Source: Zerene cesonia (taxonomy: Eukaryota; Arthropoda; Insecta; Lepidoptera; Pieridae). From it: a stretch of DNA of 64,000 nucleotides. The notes beneath the pieces are model-generated. The model ran no database searches, was not told the origin of the DNA, and saw nothing but the letters and a program-made list of their open reading frames with translations. The position numbers and the translations under genes were made by a program. The stretch lies in the NCBI RefSeq assembly GCF_012273895.1, contig NC_052102.1:1054001-1118000 (forward strand). Direction: 5' to 3'. Of this stretch, positions 46,474-56,076 are shown piece by piece (position 1 is the first letter of the stretch; each line of letters opens with the position of its first letter).

Positions 46474-47089
46474 TATTTCAATATTTTTTAATGCTTTCAA
46501 AAGTAACATTGAAAATGATGCGTGTTCACTGTTGTTCAATATGTCTTAACTATTTCATATTAATCGATCAGCATTTGAATATTTAAAATATTTTTCTGTT
46601 TATCTTCACACTAAAATCTATAATAATAGATTGACTATCCGACACATTTTCAAACCTTTTATTTACCCTAAAGTGTTTTTTTTCTAATCTCATCCCTTAA
46701 AGGGTAGAAATATCCGTAGACACATATCACCATGAGATGTATATAAAACACTAGTATACAATCACTAACCGACTCGTTCACGACATACGACACGACTAAA
46801 ACATCGTGACGATATTATGAAAACCGCCGTTAGCTTTTCGGTGTCGAAGCGGACGTTAGAATAATTAATTTTAATTAAAGTGGCCGTTGTGGGCCCGCGT
46901 GGGTGGTGCTCTATGGAGCCCACTGATATATTGCACTGAGATTTAATTAGACGAATTATTTAATTACTATTCAAGTAACTAGTAGATACAAAGTTAAATT
47001 TTTTGGTACAGGTGAAGACAGGGGTCAATGAACGTGTATGTAGTTATGTACTAATAATATGAAGATGTTTTTTTTTTTGTTTGAGCGCG
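46474..47089. other. Stretch with TAATTA-rich GC-elevated block, no gene
   Basis: 46840-46965 combines GC-rich core sequence (GGGCCCGCGTGGGTGGTGC) with flanking homeodomain-type cores (TTAATTTTAATTAAAG on the left, TTTAATTAGACG and TTTAATTAC on the right). It is repeat-free and may be a regulatory element. Confidence 0.45.
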
Positions 47090-47232
47090 CTGATCATTAG
47101 AACTGCTGGATCGAATTGAAAAATTAGTCTGGTTATGAACGGACGACTAGATAGACAGATAAACAAACAGACGGACAGCGGTGTCTTACTGTTATAGGGT
47201 CTCGTTATACACTTTGGGTACGGAATCCTTAA
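47090..47232 (+). mobile_element. GTCY-type MITE, 3' part
   Basis: AACAAACAGACGGACAGCGG, TCTTACTGTTATAGGGTCTC and TTTGGGTACGGAATCCTTAA are the 3' half of the family represented at 3972-4278. Confidence 0.6.
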
Positions 47233-47442
47233 AGTTACGTTCTGTTACAAATACATTGAATGAGTCCAAAAACAACGAAAATTTTCTGTTTATCTTCATA
47301 AAATCTGTATGTTTGTATATTGTGTGTATGATTATAATTATTCGTTAATGTTTGAAACATTATTTCGTTTTTTTTTAAATATTATTTCCGTGTTGTGCAC
47401 ATTCAACCATTTCAAACTCAACTATATAGTTATTAGCCTCAG

Positions 47443-47530
47443 CCTAAAGTTGCCTGAAGAGATCGCTATTTCAGCGACAAGGCCGCCTTCTCATGCGTTT
47501 GGGTTGTTTAAGTGTTTGGGTCCTTATTTC
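47443..47530 (+). repeat. LINE 3' tail fragment
   Basis: CCTAAAGTTGCCTGAAGAGATCGC, then TCAGCGACAAGGCCGCCTTC match the tail at 147-260. No AATAAA end is visible. Confidence 0.55.
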
Positions 47531-47579
47531 ATGTTTTTAGAGTTATAAATCAATCAAGACAAAACATTCGTATAATGTA

Positions 47580-47742
47580 CTAGCGCCCGCCCCGGCTTCG
47601 CCCGTGGTACATATATAGCCTATAGCCTTCCTCAATAAATGGGCTATCTAACACTGAAAGAATTTTTCAAATCGGACCAGTAGCTCATGAGATAAGTGCG
47701 TTCATACAAACAAACTCTTCCTATTTATAATATTAATATAGA
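47580..47742 (-). mobile_element. HelB Helitron-like element, full length
   Basis: CTAG at 47580-47583, minus 5' TC at 47741-47742, host A/T at both edges, 163 bp. The 3' end reads GGGCGAAGCCGGGGCGGGC. Confidence 0.8.
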
Positions 47743-48524
47743 TTAAAAAGACGTCCCTCAAACGAAATGAATTCAGTGAAAGCTATCGCATCTCAAGTTC
47801 AATTAAGTTACTCATACAAGTTACGCAGCGCAGTAACGAACGCAACTACTCCTTACCCGGTTTAACCTGTGACTCAAAATATTACGTAATATCGTCTTAA
47901 TGCTTTGGAGAATACGTGTGAATACTTTAAAATGTTCTAAAATTTTACATGACTAATTTAGATTATGAAATAGATGCGATTTAATTTCTTACGAACTTCT
48001 CTACGACAATTATAAATGCGAATGTATCCCTGTCTATATATTTGTCCATCTATATGTCTGCCTATCTGTTTCTTTAACACCAAAACCACTGAACCGAATT
48101 GGACGAAATTTGTAACCGTGTGAAGATCGAATAGAACTTGTTATTACCTATTACTTAAACGACTTCTGTAGTTTCTTCGTAGTTTCTGATACCTATCCAC
48201 TACGCCGCTTCAAAAGCAAAAACGAATTCTAATTAAATATTTATACATTTACTATCAGATAAATAAACATAAAATAACGTTATTTATGAAAAAATACATA
48301 CAGCGTAACCAGTATCATGTGTCGATGCCCATTCGGACCTTACCTATAAATTCTTGTCGTTCCACAGTTAAAGAAATGCCACCGGCGTAGATTAAATTCA
48401 CGTATTACTTTCATGTGTCGTGTAGTTCCGTTACTTCGTTTATATTGATTTGATACTATAAAACTTTATTTATTTAATTATTATTATTCTGTATTCTTTA
48501 TTATCATTAGTATAGATTTTATAC
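47743..48524. other. AT-rich stretch, no gene seen
   Basis: 48005-48140 (AATTATAAATGCGAATGT, then CACTGAACCGAATTGGACG) is a decayed plus-strand Helitron. The rest is unassigned. Confidence 0.45.
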
Positions 48525-48655
48525 ATATAAACCTTCCGCTTGAATCGTGCTATTTAAAAAAACAATCATCAAAATCCGTTGCGTAGTTTTAAAGTTAAGC
48601 ATACATATAGGGACAGAGTGAGAAAGCGACTTTGTTTTATACTGTGTAGTGATAA
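48525..48655 (+). repeat. Repeat fragment adjoining mariner copy 2
   Basis: CATATAAACCTTCCGCTTGA, CAAAATCCGTTGCGTAGTTT and GAGAAAGCGACTTTGTTTTA form a common lepidopteran repeat, but its class is not clear. Mariner copy 2 starts 10 bp beyond it, so it may have inserted into this repeat or beside it. Confidence 0.5.
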
Positions 48656-48665
48656 CACACAAATA

Positions 48666-49806
48666 CCTAGTCTTGCCATAAATATTGTAATAAAGAAAAA
48701 AGAAAATTGTTAACTGCAAATAACATTTATTACTTNNNNNNNNNNNNNNNNNNNNNNNNNNNNNNNNNNNNNNNNNNNNNNNNNNNNNNNNNNNNNNNNN
48801 NNNNNNNNNNNNNNNNNNNNNNNNNNNNNNNNNNNNNNNNNNNNNNNNNNNNNNNNNNNNNNNNNNNNNNNNNNNNNNNNNNNNNNNNNNNNNNNNNNNN
48901 NNNNNNNNNNNNNNNNNNNNNNNNNNNNNNNNNNNNNNNNNNNNNNNNNNNNNNNNNNNNNNNNNNNNNNNNNNNNNNNNNNNNNNNNNNNNNNNNNNNN
49001 NNNNNNNNNNNNNNNNNNNNNNNNNNNNNNNNNNNNNNNNNNNNNNNNNNNNNNNNNNNNNNNNNNNNNNNNNNNNNNNNNNNNNNNNNNNNNNNNNNNN
49101 NNNNNNNNNNNNNNNNNNNNNNNNNNNNNNNNNNNNNNNNNNNNNNNNNNNNNNNNNNNNNNNNNNNNNNNNNNNNNNNNNNNNNNNNNNNNNNNNNNNN
49201 NNNNNNNNNNNNNNNNNNNNNNNNNNNNNNNNNNNNNNNNNNNNNNNNNNNNNNNNNNNNNNNNNNNNNNNNNNNNNNNNNNNNNNNNNNNNNNNNNNNN
49301 NNNNNNNNNNNNNNNNNNNNNNNNNNNNNNNNNNNNNNNNNNNNNNNNNNNNNNNNNNNNNNNNNNNNNNNNNNNNNNNNNNNNNNNNNNNNNNNNNNNN
49401 NNNNNNNNNNNNNNNNNNNNNNNNNNNNNNNNNNNNNNNNNNNNNNNNNNNNNNNNNNNNNNNNNNNNNNNNNNNNNNNNNNNNNNNNNNNNNNNNNNNN
49501 NNNNNNNNNNNNNNNNNNNNNNNNNNNNNNNNNNNNNNNNNNNNNNNNNNNNNNNNNNNNNNNNNNNNNNNNNNNNNNNNNNNNNNNNNNNNNNNNNNNN
49601 NNNNNNNNNNNNNNNNNNNNNNNNNNNNNNNNNNNNNNNNNNNNNNNNNNNNNNNNNNNNNNNNNNNNNNNNNNNNNNNNNNNNNNNNNNNNNNNNNNNN
49701 NNNNNNNNNNNNNNNNNNNNNNNNNNNNNNNNNNNATGACAGATTCGAAATTCAAATGTAATATTTTTTTATAATTAAGTGTAACAGTATTTATGGCCAG
49801 ACTAAG
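48666..49806 (-). mobile_element. mariner/Tc1-type element, copy 2 (centre is a gap)
   Basis: Inverted copy of the element at 39335-40468. TA dinucleotides sit at 48664-48665 and 49807-49808. The sequenced termini, 70 bp left and 71 bp right, match copy 1 at every comparable base (68 and 66). Flanking DNA differs, so these are two insertions, not one segmental duplication. The interior is unknown. Confidence 0.8.
48736..49735. other. Assembly gap, 1000 N, inside mariner copy 2
   Basis: Placeholder gap at almost the same internal position as in copy 1. Confidence 0.98.
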
Positions 49807-50082
49807 TAGTGTACATATAAACTTGAAGTAGTTAATGCTACTTAAATAGTCTTGATGTATACACCAATTACAGTGTGTGGACAAAATTTTATTACATTAG
49901 AAAGAACGAAATAAATAAATTTGCATTACTGTTTGTTATTTTAGTATATGCATGAAAAGCAAATGAAAATAAAGTTTTGTGTTATGGTAATGTGTAATTA
50001 TTGTAATTTGTTCTGAACGTATTATTGTTTTTGTGATTTTAAAGTGATATTGTAGTGGTATTTAATTTGTTGATTAGATAGG

Positions 50083-50290
50083 CTTTTATTTGCTCCCTCT
50101 GTTAAAATCCTCCTTTAGACTCGATTTTGACCCATTTTAAACGGACAGATTTAATTCAAACCTTGCAATCAAGGATCGGTGATTATCATTATTTTATGAT
50201 TTTCTTATTAAGCTGATTAGGATTGACAGGTTTAAATAATTTCTTTACGTTTACTCTGTAAGAGTGAGACAGTTTAATCGATTCTATCAT
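50083..50290 (+). mobile_element. MITE-G copy
   Basis: Landmarks TTTTAAACGGACAGATTTAA, AAGGATCGGTGATTATC and AGCTGATTAGGATTGACAGG appear in family order. The left terminus is decayed (GGCTTTTATTTGCTCC). Confidence 0.55.
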
Positions 50291-52608
50291 TGAAGCGTGT
50301 TTTAAGATTTTTTTTTGAGACGAGATAATTAAGAATAACATTTGTGAAATGTTAGTTATTATTAGAATTTAATATAATATCATTAGCCCTGGAGTTCCTG
50401 GAATAGTAACAGAAACCTATACGATCATAATATGTCTTTTTTTCCTTAATCTTCTTTATGACTATTAAAATTCTTAATAAATCTATGGACGACAATTGAT
50501 AAAACGTTCTTACATGTAATCATGTAAAGAAAACACATCTTTTTTTTCATATTAATTAATGAATATAAATTCCCAACTTAGCAAGTGTATCATATTTGAA
50601 GCATATTTATACAATAAGTAATTACAATGAGTCAGAGTTACAGTTGTTTCGTGCGGCTCTGCGCCGGATGCGGCGGCGCTCGCGCATGCCACCGTGAAGA
50701 TCTTGCAATATTCAGATCTGACAATTATAATACGCGAATGTCATTTATTTTACAGTTATACACATAATTATTAAAACAATAAACAACATAATATTTAAAA
50801 ATTATATGTTAATGGAATGAATGTTAACATTCGTTAACATAATTGTTTTGTATTAGAAACGATGTCGAGTCTTTGTATGATTTGTTAAAATTAAATATTA
50901 TATATATTATTGCTTTCACTATTAAATCAAAATTAAATTTATCATTAAGTAGGAACTGTTTTTTTTCACACTATTCATCGTATGTTTATAAAACTCGTAA
51001 CAAGCCTAAAATAGAGATAAGTTAACTTCTAACCTGTGTTAACATTTTTTAACGAGCATAAGCCGAAACATTAATTTTATTAATTTATCTTATTAACGGT
51101 TCCACTACTTTGGGCTATAGTGGGAGTACAGTGAGCGTGTAATAAACACAAATAATGCCTTGCACGTTAAAGACACACACATTCATAATTCAAAACTTGT
51201 AATCCGTGAAATAGAGTGTACAAAAATAAATTATAATTATCTAATTACCGTCTCTGTCTAAATGCTTCTAGCTCTATGGTCAGACCAAATCTACACAAAT
51301 AAAGTGCGTAGTGTCTCCGATTTAGAAATAGCCGGTGCACTAAGATGTGAGGGGCGAGGGGCGAAGGGCGGGGGACGAGGGGGGAGGTGATAATGTGCTT
51401 CCGTCGCGTGGCACGTGAATGACTAGCTATTTGCCGCTGTTTTGCTCGTATTTTCACCAGTATATTGTATGCATATTTGGGAAAATAGGTTTGCTAATCG
51501 CTTCGGTGTCTATAGATATATTGTAGTGAATCATTATATGAAGGCGTCAATTATGATTCGCTCTTTTTAGTCTAAACATATATATTCAAAACTGGTAAAA
51601 CATATTTGAGATAAATAGAATTGAATAAATAAGTCTAATTGAATAAATGAATGTTTGAGTTCGAGTTTTGATAAAGGAAAAAAGAAAATAAAAGATATTT
51701 AAATCGAATCAGTAGATATGTTAAATCGTCATAAACACATGAAATATATATTATTTCCTCTTTATAAGTTCACGTTATTTAATGTGCTGTGTATTGTGCC
51801 AAATAGGTTAATAGATAGTAATGTATTTACAATATTCTCTAATGCATCTGCGTTATTTATTAAATTAAACCCCGGCGGAAACATAACAAATGTATTACTG
51901 TGATTAAACTAATTATAAACTTAGCTAGCGACTTTGTAACCAATGCGAATGGATTGTGAAGCAACAAATATAATTTCATTTATATACCTCCATAGACTTG
52001 TGTGAAAGACCGGCGAATAATTTTTTTTTTTTTCTTAGAAAATGTATGATTCAATTGGTTTCGTCATAATTGGAAAGAGAAGATAATCATCACAAAGCAA
52101 CCTATATGTTTGAATATAAAATATATCATAAAAAAATGGTTGCCTGTAAAGTCAGTTTTACGGGCGAAGATTTTACGTGACAACGTCTTTTTCTCGGTAG
52201 AATATTTATTGATATGAATATTATTAAATTGCACAATAGGAACAAGGAATTGAATGAAAATAAGAATTGCACAAATTTTAACTGTAGAAAATATATTTTG
52301 TTTATTAAAAAGACAGAGACAGAGACACAAGCACGCGCCGATTCAATGCGCCTAATTCTCTAGTATTGCGCGCGCGGCGGACTGGTCATAGTTCGGTGAC
52401 TCATCGTAACGTTACCGGGCGTTACACTTTTTCATGAGTGACTCCGAGCCGCAACTAAATTAAAGACGTTGTCACGTCAAAAAACGTATAATATTTCTTC
52501 TTATGTATACAATAAATATATTAGCGACCAGTGCTGCTTTTGGATGAGGTGTTTTTTGTAAGAATGCAGGATATCCCAAACACTGTATCTTACGCACGCT
52601 TGCTTACA
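50291..52608. other. Long stretch with GC-rich pockets, no gene
   Basis: Three features stand out. 50648-50695 is a GC-rich pocket (GCGCCGGATGCGGCGGCGC). 51351-51387 is a G-run cluster. 52320-52460 is a GC-rich block (TTGCGCGCGCGGCGGACTGG) with two AP-1-like cores (TGACTCA, TGAGTGACTC), which could be a promoter or regulatory site. No exon is recognised. Confidence 0.45.
51351..51387 (+). other. Predicted G-quadruplex motif
   Basis: Five G-tracts (4, 4, 3, 5 and 6 Gs at 51351-51354, 51358-51361, 51366-51368, 51370-51374, 51379-51384) are joined by loops of 1-4 nt. This meets the usual four-tract, short-loop rule. Function unknown. Confidence 0.7.
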
Positions 52609-52789
52609 TCTTAATATATATAAATCTCGTGTCACAATGTTTATCCTCAATGGACTCCTAAACCACTTAACCGATTATAATAAAATTCGCACATCATGTG
52701 CAGTTCGATCCAACTTGAGAGATAGGAATGTTTAAACAATTTTAATTACGATAAATGACAACCCGGGCGAAGCCGGGGCATGCAGCTAG
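52609..52789 (+). mobile_element. Helitron-like element, full length
   Basis: Host A, TCTTAATATATATAAATCTC start, body ACCACTTAACCGATTATAAT, then the hairpin CCCGG-GCGAAG-CCGGG (52762-52777), an 8-nt spacer and CTAG (52786-52789) before T. The hairpin geometry equals that of HelA although the sequence differs. Length 181 bp. Confidence 0.75.
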
Positions 52790-52814
52790 TTATTTATAAA
52801 ATTCCATTTTAACA

Positions 52815-53005
52815 GGTCTTTATTAGCTTCATCTGCAATGGAAAGTATCACAACGATTCTTTAAGATATTGACCCAATCAAATCGGACGGTTTTAATTCC
52901 AGCTTTGTACACCTATCAAAGATCGGTGACGAGACAATAATTTAATGAGTTAACCTATTATCCTGATTAGGATCGCTGGGATTAAGTAAATGCCTTACAT
53001 AATAA
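52815..53005 (+). mobile_element. MITE-G copy
   Basis: CTTTATTAGCTTCATCTGC, CAAATCGGACGGTTTTAATT, TATCAAAGATCGGTGACGAG and CCTGATTAGGATCGCTGG occur in family order. It lacks the CACG at the very start. Confidence 0.6.
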
Positions 53006-53178
53006 GTATTTTTACATAATATTATCATATTATAATATAAGAGCAAGCCAGATGATTTATTTAATACCATAATTAAAGGGTTTTATTAGATTATTTTAAA
53101 CTATATTTATTAATCAATTTATTCCCGCGTAAAACTCTTATATGAAAGCACATGAAACCTGAATATCCATCTAGATAT

Positions 53179-53408
53179 AGTATTTTCTTGTTAGATTTTA
53201 CGCGAGCATAATATATTTAGAAATTAAAAATTTTTTAACTGATTTGAAACGCGATTTATTCATTATATTATTAACCCGACGTTTCGAACACTTTACAGCG
53301 GGCGTGGTCAAGGGGAGACTGAGATGCTACATGTCTTGAAGGTCATACAAAAATTATTATTGTAGTAAATCGCGTTTAAAATCCGTTAAAAAGTTTTTAA
53401 TTTCTAAA
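53179..53408. mobile_element. MITE with 43-bp terminal inverted repeats
   Basis: Arms 53216-53258 and 53366-53408 match at 40 of 43 positions when one is inverted (TTTAGAAATTAAAAA start; AACGCGATTTA inner end). The centre holds TAACCCGACGTTTCGAACAC and GCGTGGTCAAGGGGAGAC. The 13-mer TCCATCTAGATAT stands at 53166-53178 and again at 53409-53421. This could be a target duplication if the 37 bp left of the arm belong to the element. Those 37 bp also recur near 19710-19752. Confidence 0.65.
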
Positions 53409-53767
53409 TCCATCTAGATATCAAGATTAATCGTTCCACAGCATACAGTCGTGTCAAAGTGTTTTATAGTGATTTACTAAAACCAAATATTTGTCATTAC
53501 CACGTGTTTGTTTGCGTGTGATACGCAGACGTGTCCGAAGTTTTATTTAGGCTTCAGTAATCTGCCGCATGGTGTCTGAATCACGTTACTGTTAAATATT
53601 ATTTACTGACTATTTCTGATTTGTGACTGTTGTAGCTAGCGTGGCTGTTGGATGCGTTAGCTGTAGGTTGATCGTGATCTAATTGATTGAATTTTCTAGG
53701 TTTAATTAAACGCTTAAACATTTTTTATTCAATTTGATTAGAGATATATATTTATACACCTATCGAG

Positions 53768-53850
53768 ATTATATAGACAGCGATAAGACCGCCTTTTGCT
53801 TACTAAATGTTATGTTCACTTTTTCTATCTTTTTAAAAATTCCTTCGTTG
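53768..53850 (+). repeat. LINE 3' tail fragment
   Basis: CAGCGATAAGACCGCCTTTTGC and ATGTTATGTTCACTTTTTCT match the tail at 147-260. It is followed directly by a Helitron 3' fragment (CTACGGGCGAAGCCGGGGCG, to about 53905). Confidence 0.5.
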
Positions 53851-54001
53851 GATACGTACTGAGTGCGATAGGCTATATGTGAACTACGGGCGAAGCCGGG
53901 GCGAATTCATATATATAAAAGACAGTCGTAAGTAAAACTCATAGCTAGAGAATTTAAGGATTATATTACTGCCACTTTGTATAATAATATAGATACATGA
54001 T

Positions 54002-54155
54002 AAATTTTGAAAGAATAGAAAAAATTTGATCACGAGGCAGGATTCGAACCCGCGTTTTATGCCAAGCCCTAGTAAAACCTAGCCTCTCAGCCACCCGTGA
54101 TCCCCCGTGAGTTGGGCTCACGGGTGATCAAATTTTTTCTATTCTTTCAAAATTT
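54002..54155. repeat. Perfect 32-bp inverted repeat around tRNA-like SINE
   Basis: Arms 54002-54033 and 54124-54155 are exact reverse complements (outer AAATTTTGAAAG, inner TTTGATCAC). The interior is a tRNA-like unit (54028-54102) and a small hairpin CCCGTGAG-TTGGG-CTCACGGG (54104-54124). The right arm continues into CTCATTTATAAAGCATTTCA, also seen at 45130-45165. Two SINE copies joined head to head, one 5'-truncated, would explain this. Confidence 0.8.
54028..54102 (-). repeat. tRNA-like SINE head, class II-like
   Basis: Minus strand, 75 nt. A 7-bp acceptor-like stem (GATCACG with CGTGATC), an A-box region GGTGGCTGAGAGGCTAGG, a stem GTTTTA/TAAAAC in the anticodon-arm position, and a T arm with the exact B box GGTTCGAATCC. 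The A and B regions resemble Ser/Leu-type tRNAs. The anticodon arm is abnormal (6-bp stem, 13-nt loop) and no standard variable arm is evident, so a working tRNA gene is unlikely. A SINE promoter is the better reading. Confidence 0.6.
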
Positions 54156-54195
54156 CTCATTTATAAAGCATTTCAATGCTATAAAACTAAAAATT

Positions 54196-55136
54196 GAAAG
54201 TATAGATACATTCTCCATAGCGATCACTCTGTAAGATTTTTAGCACACGACACGATATCGTCGACACGACATAAAATCGTCACCGCTAAAAACGCAAAGG
54301 CGTAACTCTAATCAATACAGAGGTTAACACTTGTGCGTGGTACAGTCACGGGCCGGGGTGGCGACGTCGGCGCCTCGCGTGCCGATCTTTAATTGCTCAA
54401 CTTTGTAGGTACCAAACCTCTGTGCCTTATTTTGTCCACCAATTAGTTCTACTGGAGCTAGTTACTGGCCCGTTTAGTTGGCGTATTAGTGGCAATAGAG
54501 AGAAGATACAAGCAGGTCGTTAGGAGATAGAAGGAGGATTTCAAAAATTAAGAAGTGTAGATGATACTTGGTGGAAAATTTATGTTATATATTATGTTGT
54601 TCTCTTTATTAGCCTTATGACAATATAATAATCTCTAATTATGAATGTTATTAATAAATTTCAAGAAAAATGTAAGAGGATTTGATTTAGTACAAGAGTT
54701 CATTAGATAGCTATGAAATAATTAGAATTAAATCGTTTATATAAACATTATATTAGTTTATCGGGCTTTACACTATGAAAGATCCGACTGTCCCCCATTG
54801 AGAATACCTCTGCATAAGAAAACATATACTTGCCCAAGCCAGTAATGTGTACATTTGTATTCGTAATTTCCCGCGCCAGTAACTAGCGCGTTCAAATAAG
54901 CAGCCAGTGCGTGTCAGTCGCCTAAGTTACAACTTCATGCAGTGCGTGAAATAGATATCCCATCCGACCACCTCGCCCCGATTTATGAAGCATTGTTTAT
55001 AAGTTTGTATGTTAACTGGAATCGTGGTTGGTATAGTTGGTTCCCGTTGCGGTGTTTGCGTCTGAGTTAAAGGAAAATTAATATTTGATGAAGGCGAAAG
55101 ATTTCGCGCCCTTTTCGTATACGCTTTATAACTACA
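54196..55136. other. Stretch with GC-rich block, no gene seen
   Basis: 54340-54395 is GC-rich (CACGGGCCGGGGTGGCGACG, then GGCGCCTCGCGTGCCGATC) and repeat-free. 54880-54995 is mildly GC-elevated. No exon signals. Confidence 0.5.
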
Positions 55137-55285
55137 CTAGCTGATAGCTGCGGCGTCACTCGCGTTGTATTCGGGTGGAAAGAAGCCTATGCGCTAATCC
55201 AGACTATCCCAACTAATATTATAAATGCGAAAGTAACTCTGTCTGTCTGTTACAACCATCGCTATATCTTATATCTTTAAACGAG
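55137..55285. repeat. Helitron-end block X, first copy
   Basis: A minus-oriented Helitron 3' end (CTAG at 55137-55140, GACGCCGCAGCTATCAG) is joined to a plus-oriented 5' end (CCCAACTAATATTATAAATG, then AAGTAACTCTGTCTGTCTG). The same fused block recurs at 55639-55795. Confidence 0.55.
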
Positions 55286-55434
55286 CAATTCTTGTATATA
55301 TATAGTAGTATTATACAATACTGTACTGGGTCACGCAAGAGTCAGAGAAATTTGAACTAATTTTTCTCCAAATCATTGGATACCGTGAATTAAAGTGTGG
55401 CAATGAGTCATATTCTATCCTGTCTTGTATTTAA

Positions 55435-55637
55435 CTAGCCACGCCCGGCGATTTCATCCGCGTAAGTCCGTATCCCGTAGGAATATCGGAGTAAAAAGTT
55501 GTCTATATGTTATTCCAGTTATCCAGCTGTCTACGTACCAAATTTCATTGCAATTGGTTCAGTAGTTTTTACGTGAAAGAGTAACAAACATCCATACATC
55601 CATACTTACAAACTTTCGCATTTATTATATTAATAGG
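55435..55637 (-). mobile_element. HelA (Lep1-like) Helitron
   Basis: CTAG at 55435-55438 is the minus 3' end. The minus 5' end reads TCCTATTAATATAATAAATG and its last bases directly touch the CTAG of the next block at 55639. The hairpin is decayed (CGCGGATGAAATCGCC). The CATCCATA unit is duplicated near 55590-55606. Confidence 0.75.
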
Positions 55638-55638
55638 A

Positions 55639-55795
55639 CTAGCTGATAGCTGCGGCGTCACTCGCGTTGTAATCTGTTGAAAGAAGCCTATGCGCTGATC
55701 CAGACTATCCCAACTAATATTATAAATGCGAAAGTAACTCTATCTGTCTGTCTGTATGTTACGCTTTCACGCCTTAAAGTTCAACCATCGCTATA
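55639..55795. repeat. Helitron-end block X, second copy
   Basis: It matches 55137-55285 through GATAGCTGCGGCGTCACTCG, GAAGAAGCCTATGCG-type and CCAGACTATCCCAACTAAT, and keeps a longer internal part (GTATGTTACGCTTTCACGCC) before CAACCATCGCTATATC. The two copies are about 500 bp apart in direct orientation. Confidence 0.6.
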
Positions 55796-55804
55796 TCCTA
55801 CTAG

Positions 55805-56002
55805 TCCTACTAATATTATAAATGCGAAAGTTTGTAAGGATGTGTGCGTTTGTTACTCTTTCACGCAAAAACTGCTGAACCAGTTGCAATGAAATTTGGT
55901 ACGTAGACAGCTGGACAAGTGGAATAACATATAGGCAACCTTTTATCCTGATATTCCTACGGGATACGTACTTACGCGGATGAAACCGTGGGGCGCAGCT
56001 AG
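55805..56002 (+). mobile_element. HelA (Lep1-like) Helitron, full length
   Basis: TCCTACTAATATTATAAATG starts immediately after a CTAG. It ends ACCGTGGGGCGCAGCTAG (CTAG 55999-56002) before T. The hairpin is slightly weakened (GATGAAACCGTG). It is inverted with respect to the HelA at 55435. Confidence 0.8.
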
Positions 56003-56076
56003 TTAAACAATACAACAATTAATTAATGATAAATTTCAAATTACTAAACTGTTCATTGTTAAATATCATAGAAATA

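Noticed and set aside
54028..54102. A functional tRNA gene
   Set aside because: The anticodon arm is abnormal and no normal variable arm fits. A SINE head explains the boxes better.
55137..55795. A host segmental duplication of 500 bp
   Set aside because: Only the Helitron-end block is duplicated. The DNA between and around the two blocks is not repeated.
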